This document shows, piece by piece, positions 40,874 through 48,736 of a stretch of DNA of 64,000 bases. Both the position numbers and the translations under genes were made by a program. The notes beneath the pieces were generated by a model. It made no database searches. It had not been told where the DNA came from and worked only from the letters and a program-made list of their open reading frames with translations. Source of the stretch: Luteimicrobium sp042670205. GTDB taxonomy: Bacteria > Actinomycetota > Actinomycetes > Actinomycetales > Cellulomonadaceae. The stretch lies in the NCBI RefSeq assembly GCF_042670205.1, contig NZ_JBHUWD010000016.1:1-64000 (forward strand), given 5' to 3'. Numbering within the stretch: position 1 is the first letter of the stretch; each line of letters starts with the position of its first letter.

Positions 40874-42034
40874 ATGAACATGACCCACAGCGACAAGACG
40901 CTCACCTCCTCCGGGTTCTACGTCTCCCCGGAGGCCCCGATCCGGTGCGACGACCCCGTGCCGACGCCGCAGGCCGCGCCGCCCGACATCCTGCGGTGCG
41001 CCTCGATGGAGCTCGTCGTCACGGACCTCGCGGCGTCGCGCGCGTTCTACGTCGACGTGCTCGGCCTCACGGTGACGGAGGAGGACGAGGACGTCATCTA
41101 CCTGCGGTCCCTCGAGGAGTTCATCCACCACAACCTCGTGCTCCGGCGCGGACCCGTCGCGGCGGTCGCGGCCTTCTCGTACCGCGTGCGTGCACCCGAG
41201 GACCTCGACCGCGCGGTCGCGTTCTTCACCGAGCTCGGCTGCCGCGTCGAGCGTCGAGCCGAGGGCTGGGTCAAGGGCGTCGGAGACACGGTCCGCGTCA
41301 CGGACCCCCTCGGGTTCCCGTACGAGTTCTTCCACGACACCCAGCACGTGGAGCGGCTCGCGTGGCGCTACGACCTCTACACCCCGGGCGCGCTCGTCCG
41401 CCTCGACCACTTCAACCAGGTGACGCCCGACGTCCCGCGCGCCGTCGGCTACCTGCAGGCGCTCGGCTTCCGCGTGACCGAGGACATCCAGGACGAGGAC
41501 GGCACCGTCTACGCCGCCTGGATGCGCCGCAAGCCGACCGTGCACGACACGGCGCTCACCGGTGGCGACGGTCCGCGCATGCACCACGTCGCGTTCTCGA
41601 CGCACGAGAAGCACAACATCCTGGCGATCTGCGACAAGCTCGGCGCGCTGCGACGGTCCGACTGCATCGAGCGCGGTCCCGGTCGCCACGGCGTCTCGAA
41701 CGCGTTCTACCTGTACCTGCGCGACCCCGACGGGCACCGCGTCGAGATCTACACGCAGGACTACTACACGGGCGACCCCGACAACCCCGTCGTGACCTGG
41801 GACGTGCACGACAACCAGCGCCGTGACTGGTGGGGCAACCCCGTCGTCCCGTCCTGGTACACCGACGCGTCGCTCGTCCTCGACCTCGACGGCGACCCGC
41901 AGCCCGTCGTCGCGCGGACGGACGCGAGCGAGCTCGCCGCCACCATCGGCGCCGACGGGTTCTCCTACACGCGCGCCGGCGAGGAGCTCCCGGACTGGAA
42001 GAAGGGCGAGTACAAGCTCGGCCACCAGCTCTGA
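40874..42034 (+). CDS. hpaD: 3,4-dihydroxyphenylacetate 2,3-dioxygenase (extradiol, VOC family)
   Basis: A 386-residue type I extradiol dioxygenase that cleaves homoprotocatechuate. Two VOC domains begin near LRCASMELVVTDLAASRAF and near LVRLDHFNQVTPDV, which carries the first metal His. The second His is in RMHHVAFSTH, and the metal Glu is in HRVEIYTQDYYTGD. The C-terminal tail DWKKGEYKLGHQL resembles that of the Brevibacterium-type enzyme, which can use Fe or Mn. AAGGA sits 3 nt from ATG 40874 and 9 nt from ATG 40880, so the second ATG may be the real start. The rest of the hpa pathway is not in this window. Confidence 0.92.
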   Translation: MNMTHSDKTLTSSGFYVSPEAPIRCDDPVPTPQAAPPDILRCASMELVVTDLAASRAFYVDVLGLTVTEEDEDVIYLRSLEEFIHHNLVLRRGPVAAVAAFSYRVRAPEDLDRAVAFFTELGCRVERRAEGWVKGVGDTVRVTDPLGFPYEFFHDTQHVERLAWRYDLYTPGALVRLDHFNQVTPDVPRAVGYLQALGFRVTEDIQDEDGTVYAAWMRRKPTVHDTALTGGDGPRMHHVAFSTHEKHNILAICDKLGALRRSDCIERGPGRHGVSNAFYLYLRDPDGHRVEIYTQDYYTGDPDNPVVTWDVHDNQRRDWWGNPVVPSWYTDASLVLDLDGDPQPVVARTDASELAATIGADGFSYTRAGEELPDWKKGEYKLGHQL

Positions 42035-42075
42035 CGGCGACGGGCGTCCCGGTCCTGTCCTCGACTCATTGCCGT

Positions 42076-42140
42076 GAGGTAGCGCCTTTCGCCCGAGGTA
42101 GCACGGACTCCGCGCTACCTCGGGCGAAAGGCGCTGCCTC
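42076..42140. repeat. Double-motif palindrome (27-bp arms) between convergent genes
   Basis: The left arm 42076-42102 and right arm 42114-42140 are complementary at 26 of 27 positions around an 11-nt loop. Each arm contains the octamer GAGGTAGC twice (or its complement, once as GCTGCCTC), separated by GCCTTTCGCCC. It lies between hpaD and the leftward permease gene and could act as a bidirectional terminator. Its design resembles 48737-48804 and 13051-13141. Confidence 0.85.
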
Positions 42141-42190
42141 GCGGCCATGCGCCGTCCTGATCGTCGCCGAGTGTGGCCGTGGGCCCGAGC

Positions 42191-42949
42191 TCAGGTCCAA
42201 CGGCTCGCGCGGAGGTCCTCGGGCAGCAGACGGCCCCGGCGCACGAGCTCGTAGGCGACCCCGACGGTGACGGTCTGCGCGGCGAGCAGCCCCACGAGCA
42301 CGAGCACCTGCGCCGCACCCGCCTGCACGGGGGTGCCTCCGCCGAGCAGCACCCCGACGAACGCCCCCGGCAGCGTCACCAGGCCGACGGTCCGGGTCTG
42401 GTCGAGCCCGGGCACGAGCGCCTCGGGCACCACGTGCTGTGCGACGACGTCGACGGCGTCGTTCGGAACGAGCCCGAGGGCCAGTGCCGCCTCGTAGCTG
42501 GGGTGCTGGTCGCGCAGCGCCGCGAACACGCGCCGCCCGGCGAGCGAGTGGGCGTTCATCGTGCCGCCGATGACGATGCCCGCGAACGGCACGAGCGACG
42601 GCCCGTTGAACGGCACCGCGCGGCTCGCGAAGATGATCGTGAGGGTCGGCACGAGCCCGCAGGCCATCGCCGCCGCTGCCCACGGCCAGGCCCGGGGCGC
42701 GCCGATCCGCCGGGACGTCGTCACGCACGCGACCCCGAACATCACGAGGGTGAACAGCAGCGACCACGCGAGCGACCGCAGGACGAACGCGATGACGAGC
42801 GAGACGACGGCCAGCTGGACGACCGCCCGCGCCGCGGCCGTGACGACGGACGGTCCGGTGCGCAGTCGGCCGAGCGTCGACGCGAGGACCGCGACGCCGA
42901 CGAGCGCGACCAGCGCGATGAAGACCGCAGGTCCGGGGGTGGCCGCCAC
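42191..42949 (-). CDS. FetB/YbbM-type (UPF0014) ABC permease
   Basis: A 252-residue integral membrane protein with about seven helices of the UPF0014 family. It has VTTSRRIG, the conserved loop FAGIVIGGTMNAHSLAGRRV and TRTVGLVTLPGAFVGVLLGG. In E. coli FetB pairs with the ATPase FetA and exports iron. No fetA-like ATPase gene is adjacent here, so the ATPase must be elsewhere or the protein acts differently. GTG 42949 follows TAGGCT by 6 nt on the minus strand. Confidence 0.85.
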   Translation of the reverse strand: MAATPGPAVFIALVALVGVAVLASTLGRLRTGPSVVTAAARAVVQLAVVSLVIAFVLRSLAWSLLFTLVMFGVACVTTSRRIGAPRAWPWAAAAMACGLVPTLTIIFASRAVPFNGPSLVPFAGIVIGGTMNAHSLAGRRVFAALRDQHPSYEAALALGLVPNDAVDVVAQHVVPEALVPGLDQTRTVGLVTLPGAFVGVLLGGGTPVQAGAAQVLVLVGLLAAQTVTVGVAYELVRRGRLLPEDLRASRWT

Positions 42950-42955
42950 GGCCCG

Positions 42956-42961
42956 AGCCTA
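42956..42961 (-). promoter_or_regulatory. -10 hexamer TAGGCT of the FetB-type gene (leaderless)
   Basis: On the minus strand TAGGCT, 6 nt, GTG 42949. Confidence 0.55.
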
Positions 42962-43008
42962 GAGCGGGCGTGCTCCGGACGGGCCGGGGCGCGCCCGTCG
43001 GCCGTCCG

Positions 43009-44292
43009 TCAGCCCGCCAGGTGCTTCTTGGCCGTCACGACGCGCGTCGCGGCGGCGTCGACCTGCTTCGCGAACGCCGGGTCGGCCTTGGCCTTCGCGA
43101 CGACGGCGGCGGTCATGGCGGGGATCTGGTCGGGGACGCCGGCCAGCACGATGTCGTTGCCGGCCGCGATCGCCTTGACCGCGCGCTGTCCGGGCGACCA
43201 CGCGGAGACCTGCTTGGCGCTCGAGACGTCGTCGGTGATGACGACGCCGTCGAAGCCCAGCTTGTCGCGCAGGAGCCCCGTGACGACGGCGTGCGAGAAC
43301 GCGCCCGGGTTGTCGGGGTCGATCCGCGTGTAGATCGCGGTCGACGTCATGACCGCCTCGGTCCCCGCGGTGATCCCGGCCTTGAACGGTGCGAGGTACG
43401 GGTCGTCCGCCGTCGTCTCGGTGTCCTTGACGCCCGACGTGAAGTCGGTGTTCCCCTGCACGCGCCCGAGCCCGGGGAAGTGCTTGACCGTGGTCGCGAC
43501 GTCGGCGTCGTGCATGCCCTGGAGGAACGCGACGCCGTGCGACGCCACCGTCGCCGGGGTGTACCCGAACTGGCGGTGCCAGTAGCCGACGGGCTTGTTC
43601 GCCTCGTTGTCGGCGGGGCTCGGCACCGTGTCCATGACGGGCGACAGGTTGAGGTTGACGCCCGCCTTCGCGAGCTCGGACCCCCACGTGTGCGCCTCGC
43701 CGCGCAAGGTCGCGGGCGCCCACGTGCCCTGGGCGAGCGCCGTCGGCATGGTCGAGAAGCCCGGGCCGCGCAGCACCTGGATGTTGCCGCCCTCCTGGTC
43801 GACGCCCACGAACAGCGGCAGGCCATGCGTGGCCGACGACGTCGCGTGGCGCTGGAGCGCGTCCGCGATGGCCTTGGTCTTGGTCACGCCGAGCTGGGAG
43901 CGGCCCACGAGGATCACGTTCCCGACGTGGTAGCGGGTGATCGCGGTGTCCGTGGCGGGGACCGGCCCCGTGGCCGCGGCGCCGACCATGAACAGCTGGC
44001 CGACCTTCTGGTCGAGGCTCATGCCCGCGAGCGGGTCGGCGGCGGGCGTGGTCGGCGTCGTCGTCGGGGGCTTGGTGGCCGGCGGTGCCGTGGGGGTCGG
44101 GGTCTCGGTCCGGGTCGGCGTGGGGGTGGGCGAGGGGGCGGTCGTGGTCGTCGGCGCCGTGTCGGCCCGGGACGTCGTCGCGGACGACGGCGTCGGCGAG
44201 CCGCTCCCGCACGCCGCGAGGGCGAGCAGGGCGAGCGCGCTCGTCGCACCGAGGGCAGTGGTGCGGAGGGCACGGAGGTGTCGAGCGGTCAT
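43009..44292 (-). CDS. Glycoside hydrolase family 3 lipoprotein (NagZ-like)
   Basis: A 427-residue secreted lipoprotein. The signal peptide ends at lipobox LAAC (Cys near residue 29), followed by a Thr/Pro-rich wall-spanning linker (about 30-85). The GH3 barrel follows, with GVDQEGGNIQVL, KHFPGLGRVQGNTDF and the nucleophile Asp in GVVITDDVSSAK (near residue 355). NagZ enzymes remove N-acetylglucosamine from muropeptides or glycoproteins. The loop after KHFPG lacks the Asp-Ser-His dyad of classical NagZ, reading NTDFTSG. CAGGAT lies 6 nt before ATG 44292, a weak leaderless match. Divergent from the GntR gene. Confidence 0.87.
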   Translation of the reverse strand: MTARHLRALRTTALGATSALALLALAACGSGSPTPSSATTSRADTAPTTTTAPSPTPTPTRTETPTPTAPPATKPPTTTPTTPAADPLAGMSLDQKVGQLFMVGAAATGPVPATDTAITRYHVGNVILVGRSQLGVTKTKAIADALQRHATSSATHGLPLFVGVDQEGGNIQVLRGPGFSTMPTALAQGTWAPATLRGEAHTWGSELAKAGVNLNLSPVMDTVPSPADNEANKPVGYWHRQFGYTPATVASHGVAFLQGMHDADVATTVKHFPGLGRVQGNTDFTSGVKDTETTADDPYLAPFKAGITAGTEAVMTSTAIYTRIDPDNPGAFSHAVVTGLLRDKLGFDGVVITDDVSSAKQVSAWSPGQRAVKAIAAGNDIVLAGVPDQIPAMTAAVVAKAKADPAFAKQVDAAATRVVTAKKHLAG

Positions 44293-44332
44293 CGCTCCAT
44301 CCTGCCTCGCCCGACATGAGCGGACCATGAGG

Positions 44333-44347
44333 GATGCAACTTGCATC
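44333..44347. promoter_or_regulatory. GntR operator GATGCAACTTGCATC
   Basis: A perfect 15-bp palindrome with 7-bp arms and a single central base. It lies just upstream of the TATGAT -10 of the GntR gene and about 40 nt from the divergent GH3 start. Binding would cover the -35/-10 spacer, fitting autorepression. Confidence 0.75.
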
Positions 44348-44353
44348 TATGAT
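44348..44353 (+). promoter_or_regulatory. -10 hexamer TATGAT of the GntR-MFS operon
   Basis: TATGAT is close to consensus and lies 7 nt before GTG 44361. It includes the ATG codons at 44349 and 44352, which makes those unlikely starts. Confidence 0.55.
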
Positions 44354-44360
44354 GGTCGTC

Positions 44361-45008
44361 GTGCCCGACACCCGCAGCCGCCAGTCCGCCGCCACTCGTG
44401 CGTACGCGCACACGAAGTCCGCGATCCTCGGCGGCCGGCTCGCCGGCGGCTCGCTCGTCAGCGAGGGCGAGGTCGCGACCGAGCTCGGCGTGAGCCGCAC
44501 GCCCGTCCGCGAGGCGTTCCTGCGGCTCGAAGCCGAAGGATGGATGCGGCTGTTCCCGAAGAAGGGTGCGCTCGTCGTCCCGATCGCCCCGGGCGAGCAG
44601 CACGCTGTGCTCGACGCCCGGCTGCTCGTCGAGGAGCACGCGGCCGCGCACGTCGTCCAGGATCCTGCCCGTGCGGTGCGGGTCGCGGAGGAGATGCGAG
44701 CCGTGCTCGCGCGCCAGCGCACGGCGTGGGCCGCCGGCGAGGACGGGGACTTCGCCCGGCTCGACGCCGAGCTCCACCAGGTCCTCGTCGGGCAGGGCGG
44801 CAACGATCTGCTCGCCACCTTCTACCTCACGCTCCAGGAGCGTCAGGAGCGCATGACCCGCAGCTCGCTGCGCGTCATGCCCGCCGTCGGCACCGAGATC
44901 CTCGAGGAGCACGCCGTACTCGCGGACGACCTCGAGCACGGCGACCTCGACGCGTTCGGCACGCACCTGCGCGCGCACTTCGCGACGGCGTTCGGCGAGC
45001 GCCCGTGA
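44361..45008 (+). CDS. GntR family transcriptional regulator
   Basis: A 215-residue FadR/VanR-type regulator. The winged helix is at about residues 10-75 (VATELGVSRTPVREAFLRLEAEGWM), and an FCD-type helical domain follows with DAELHQVLVGQGGND and LEEHAVLADDLE. I prefer GTG 44361 because upstream ATGs at 44334, 44349 and 44352 fall in the operator or the -10. The stop overlaps the MFS start, so it probably controls that transporter. Confidence 0.85.
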   Translation: MPDTRSRQSAATRAYAHTKSAILGGRLAGGSLVSEGEVATELGVSRTPVREAFLRLEAEGWMRLFPKKGALVVPIAPGEQHAVLDARLLVEEHAAAHVVQDPARAVRVAEEMRAVLARQRTAWAAGEDGDFARLDAELHQVLVGQGGNDLLATFYLTLQERQERMTRSSLRVMPAVGTEILEEHAVLADDLEHGDLDAFGTHLRAHFATAFGERP

Positions 45009-46228
45009 GCCAGGCGGACGCGGACGAGCCGGGGAATCGGACGCGGGCGGCGTCGTCGGCGTGGCGGCTCGTCGCTCCCGCGATGTTCGCCGTCGCCTGG
45101 GCCGGTAACGAGTTCACGCCGCTGCTCGTGCTGTACAAGCGGCTCAACGGCTACGGCACGGGCACCGTCGACGTGCTCCTCGGTGCTTACGTGCTCGGGA
45201 TCGTGCCCGCGCTGCTGCTCGGCGGCCCGCTGTCGGACCGGTACGGCCGTCGCCCTCTGTTCCTGCCCGCGCCGTTCCTCGCGATGGCCGGGTCGCTCGT
45301 GCTGGCCCTCGGGCACGCGCAGGTCGGGCTCCTGTTCGCCGGGCGAGTCCTGTGCGGGGTCGCGCTCGGGCTCACCATGGCGGTCGGAACGAGCTGGGTC
45401 GTCGAGCTGTCGCGGCGCGAGCCGGGCACCGACCCGGGGGCCGGCGCGCGGCGCGCGTCGCTGAGCCTCACGGCCGGCTTCGCCCTCGGCGCGGGCGTCG
45501 CCGCGGCGCTCGCCCAGTGGGGGCCGTGGCCGCGACAGGCGCCGTTCCTCGTCAACGTCGCTCTCACGGCGGGCCCGGCCTTCCTGGCGCTGCGGGCACC
45601 CGAGACGCGCGCGGCGGTGCGGACCTCGGCGCGCCTGCTCGACGACCTCCGTGTGCCGTCGGCCCTGCACCGCCGGTTCGTGCGCGTCGTCGTGCCGATG
45701 GGGCCGTGGGTGTTCGGCTGCGCGGCGAGCGCGTACGCCGTCGTTCCCACGGTGACGACGGCGCTCGCCACCGGCTGGGACGTCGCCTACTCCGGGCTGC
45801 TGTGCCTCGTGGGGCTCGGGTGCGGGGTCGTCGTGCAGGCGCTCGCCCGACCGCTCGTGGCGCGGGGGAGCGGCAGGGCCATCGGGATCGGCCTCGTGCT
45901 CGTCGCGGCGGGGATGGTGCTCGCGGCCTGGACCGTCGCGCGGCCGCACCTCGCGCTCGCCGTCGCGACCGCCGTCGTGCTCGGGTGCGCGTACGGGCTC
46001 CTGCTGGTGGCCGGGCTCACCGAGGTCCAGCGGATCGCCGGCCCCGACGACCTCGCGGGCCTCACCGCCGTCTACTACACGCTGACCTACGTGGGGTTCT
46101 TCATCCCGGTCGTGCTCGCGGTGCTGGCGGTGCACGTCTCGTACGCGGCGCTGTTCGCCGCCGGGGTCGTCGTGGCGGGCGTGTGCCTCGCCGTCGTCGC
46201 GACGGGGCGCACGCGGCCGACGCGCTGA
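45005..46228 (+). CDS. Major facilitator superfamily transporter
   Basis: A 407-residue protein with about 12 membrane helices. The MFS motif A-like loop is GGPLSDRYGRRPLF (near residue 78), and there is a matching central loop region around residues 200-220. The N-terminal WAGNEFTPLLVLYK resembles actinobacterial drug or metabolite exporters. It starts inside the gntR stop. Substrate unknown; co-regulation by the GntR protein suggests inducible export or uptake of the effector. Confidence 0.87.
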   Translation: MSQADADEPGNRTRAASSAWRLVAPAMFAVAWAGNEFTPLLVLYKRLNGYGTGTVDVLLGAYVLGIVPALLLGGPLSDRYGRRPLFLPAPFLAMAGSLVLALGHAQVGLLFAGRVLCGVALGLTMAVGTSWVVELSRREPGTDPGAGARRASLSLTAGFALGAGVAAALAQWGPWPRQAPFLVNVALTAGPAFLALRAPETRAAVRTSARLLDDLRVPSALHRRFVRVVVPMGPWVFGCAASAYAVVPTVTTALATGWDVAYSGLLCLVGLGCGVVVQALARPLVARGSGRAIGIGLVLVAAGMVLAAWTVARPHLALAVATAVVLGCAYGLLLVAGLTEVQRIAGPDDLAGLTAVYYTLTYVGFFIPVVLAVLAVHVSYAALFAAGVVVAGVCLAVVATGRTRPTR

Positions 46229-46261
46229 CCCACCCGGTGACTGACCACCTCGGGTGACCGA

Positions 46262-46276
46262 CCGGCGAAAGGCCGG
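46262..46276 (+). terminator. Short hairpin after the MFS gene
   Basis: CCGGC/GCCGG with a GAAAG loop, 34 nt after the MFS stop. A modest terminator candidate. Confidence 0.35.
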
Positions 46277-46287
46277 GTCGAAACGAT

Positions 46288-46322
46288 GTGAGAGGTGTAA
46301 GAATGGCAACCATCCCTCTCAC
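46288..46322 (+). promoter_or_regulatory. Leader dyad upstream of the ABC exporter
   Basis: GTGAGAGG (46288-46295) pairs with CCTCTCAC (46315-46322), and inside it ATGG pairs with CCAT. The stem would hide the ribosome site and start codon of the small leader frame at 46303. Confidence 0.35.
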
Positions 46323-46395
46323 GCCCGGGCGGCGCGCCGACGCGCACCCCTGTGGCCGTCGTCTGCGGATCACGCCCCGAGCACCCGGAAGGTGA
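46303..46395 (+). CDS. Possible 30-residue leader peptide before the ABC exporter
   Basis: A small frame starting MATIPLTPGRRADAHPCGRR, with a good GAGGTG ribosome site 6 nt upstream of its ATG. It ends 10 nt before the ABC exporter start. The product is Arg/Pro-rich and has no domain. It could be a regulatory uORF coupling translation to the exporter, or chance. Confidence is low because short frames are common in GC-rich DNA. Confidence 0.3.
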   Translation: MATIPLTPGRRADAHPCGRRLRITPRAPGR

Positions 46396-46405
46396 CCCAC
46401 CCCTG

Positions 46406-48706
46406 ATGCCCTCCAGAGCTGCCGCCCACCCGGACGGTCCACGCCCGACAGCAGCCCCCGACGACACCACCCAGCGCCCCACCGACGACCAGGCCCGCGC
46501 GGCCGAGGGCGCGTCCCTGTCCACCGTCGCGTCGATGCGGCGGCTCGTCCCCTTCATCCGTCCCGTCCTGCCCCGCATCGTCGCGGGCGTGGTCTGCGCC
46601 CTCGGCGCCAGCCTCGCGGCGCTCGCGGTGCCGCGCGTCCTCGAGTGGCTGGTCAACGGGCCGCTCACGGAGGGCCTCGCGACCCACGACGAGGCCGGCC
46701 TCTGGTGGGGCGTCGCGCTCGTCCTGATCCTCGGCGTCGCGGAGGCCGGGCTCATCGCGGCCCGCCGCGCCCTCATCCTCATCCCGGGCACGAACATCGA
46801 GGCCCGGCTGCGCACCGAGCTGTTCACGCACCTGCAGGACCTCCCGGTCTCGTTCCACGACCGGTGGCCCGGCGGCCAGCTCCTGTCGCGCTCCATGTCC
46901 GACCTCGGCCTGCTGCGCCGCTGGATCGCGTTCGGCATGCTCACGCTCGTCGTGTCGAGCGTGACGATCGTCGTCGGCATCGGGATCCTCGTCGCGACCG
47001 GGGGCGTCCTCGGTCTCATCTACCTCGCGGGCGCCATCCCGATGGCCGTCATGGCGTTCACCTTCTCGCGCCGGTTCCGCGCCGTGTCCCGCAAGTCGCA
47101 GGACCAGGCCGGCGACCTCGCGACCGCCGTCGAGGAGTCGGTGCACGGCATCCGCGTGCTCAAGGCCTTCGGCCGCGGGCGCGACGCGCTGCACTCGTTC
47201 GCCCGCCAGGCCGACGAGCTGCGCGTCTCGCAGGGGATCCTGCTCGACCTGCGCCGGCGCGTCTTCCGGCAGACCCAGCGCCTCAGCCTCGAGTTCCACG
47301 AGTCGTACACGTCGGGTCGGATCATCTCCCGCCAGACGTCCGACCTCGAGTCGCTGCGCGACCTGCTCGACTCCGGGCTCACGAGCATCGTCTCGGGCGT
47401 GCTCATGATGCTCGTGACCGGGGTGTCGCTGTTCCTGCTCGACTGGCGCACCGGGCTCGTGCTCGCGGCGTCGCTGATCCCGGCGCTCGCGCTCACCCGC
47501 TGGTTCCAGACGCGCTCGCAGGTGTACTACCGCGAGCAGCGGACGGCGTCGGCGCGCGTCATCGTGAACTTCGTCGAGACCATGACGGGGATCCGCGCGG
47601 TCCAGGCGTTCCGCCGCGAGCGCGCGAACGACGTCACCTACGGTGCCCTCGCCGAGGACTACCGCGCCGCGAACGCGCGCGCCATGGGCCTCAACGGCAT
47701 CTACTCGCCGGGGCTCGTCCTGATCGGGAACGTGACCGTCGCGGTCGCTCTGCTCGTCGGCGGGCTGCGCGTGTTCCACGGCGACCTCGACGTCGGCGTG
47801 CTCGTCGCGGTGCTGCTCTACGTGAAGCGGTTCTTCGGCCCGATCCAGGAGATCGGCATGTTCTACAACTCGTTCCAGTCCGCGTCCGCGGCCCTCGAGA
47901 AGATCTCGGGGCTGCTGGCCGAGGAGCCGACCGTCGTCGAGCCCGCCAAGCCCGTCCCGCTCGAGCACGCGCGCGGGCACGTGCAGCTCCGCGGCGTCGA
48001 GTTCGCGTACGTCGAGGGGCGGCCCGTGCTGCCGCGTCTTGACCTCGACGTCCCCGCCGGCCAGACCATCGCGCTCGTCGGCGCGACGGGCGCCGGCAAG
48101 TCCACGCTCGCCAAGCTGCTGGCCCGCTTCTACGACGTCACCGCGGGCTCGCTCGAGCTCGACGGCGTCGACATCCGCGACCTGGCCGGCAAGGACCTGC
48201 GCCGCGCAGTCGTCATGGTCACGCAGGAGGCGTACCTGTTCAGCGGGTCCGTGCGCGACAACATCGCCATGGGCAAGCCGGGCGCGAGCCTCGAGGAGGT
48301 GCGGGCCGCGGCGCGCGCCGTCGGGGCCCACGAGTTCATCGAGCAGCTCCCGTACGGCTACGACACGGACGTCAACAAGCGCGGCGGCCGCGTGTCCGCC
48401 GGCCAGCGGCAGCTCCTGTCGTTCGCGCGGGCGTTCCTCGCGGACCCGGCGGTGCTGATCCTCGACGAGGCGACGAGCTCGCTCGACATCCCGGGGGAGC
48501 GGCTCGTCCAGCGGGGCCTCCAGACCCTGCTCGCGGACCGGACGGCGCTGATCATCGCGCACCGGCTCTCGACGGTCGCGATCGCCGACCGGGTGCTCGT
48601 CATGGAGCACGGGGTCGTCGTCGAGGACGGGTCGCCCGCCGAGCTCATCGGCGGCGAGGGTCGCTTCGCGGCGTTGCACGCCGCGTGGCGGGACTCGCTG
48701 GTCTAG
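46406..48706 (+). CDS. Chimeric ABC exporter (two partial membrane domains, one ATPase domain)
   Basis: A 766-residue ABC exporter; a normal half-transporter is about 600. Residues 55-260 carry TM1-TM4 with LRTELFTHLQDLPVSFHDR (135-153) and the second coupling region ATAVEESVHGIRVLKAFGR. At about 272-280 the protein restarts at the corresponding point of a second transporter, LRRRVFRQTQRLSLEFHES (282-300), and runs through its TM3-TM6 and NBD. The NBD has Walker A GATGAGKST (559-567), signature VSAGQRQ and Walker B VLILDEATSS. The two homologous stretches are spaced alike (about 147-149 residues apart), the mark of a fusion of tandem exporter genes with loss of the middle. Eight helices are predicted. 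Start could also be GTG 46352. Confidence 0.85.
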   Translation: MPSRAAAHPDGPRPTAAPDDTTQRPTDDQARAAEGASLSTVASMRRLVPFIRPVLPRIVAGVVCALGASLAALAVPRVLEWLVNGPLTEGLATHDEAGLWWGVALVLILGVAEAGLIAARRALILIPGTNIEARLRTELFTHLQDLPVSFHDRWPGGQLLSRSMSDLGLLRRWIAFGMLTLVVSSVTIVVGIGILVATGGVLGLIYLAGAIPMAVMAFTFSRRFRAVSRKSQDQAGDLATAVEESVHGIRVLKAFGRGRDALHSFARQADELRVSQGILLDLRRRVFRQTQRLSLEFHESYTSGRIISRQTSDLESLRDLLDSGLTSIVSGVLMMLVTGVSLFLLDWRTGLVLAASLIPALALTRWFQTRSQVYYREQRTASARVIVNFVETMTGIRAVQAFRRERANDVTYGALAEDYRAANARAMGLNGIYSPGLVLIGNVTVAVALLVGGLRVFHGDLDVGVLVAVLLYVKRFFGPIQEIGMFYNSFQSASAALEKISGLLAEEPTVVEPAKPVPLEHARGHVQLRGVEFAYVEGRPVLPRLDLDVPAGQTIALVGATGAGKSTLAKLLARFYDVTAGSLELDGVDIRDLAGKDLRRAVVMVTQEAYLFSGSVRDNIAMGKPGASLEEVRAAARAVGAHEFIEQLPYGYDTDVNKRGGRVSAGQRQLLSFARAFLADPAVLILDEATSSLDIPGERLVQRGLQTLLADRTALIIAHRLSTVAIADRVLVMEHGVVVEDGSPAELIGGEGRFAALHAAWRDSLV

Positions 48707-48736
48707 GAGCCGCCTCGCCGGCCACACCGGGGGCGC

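Noticed and set aside
46278..46291. Second LacI-type operator shared with the site at 55162
   Set aside because: Only one half (TCGAAACGAT) matches; the other half has no dyad symmetry.
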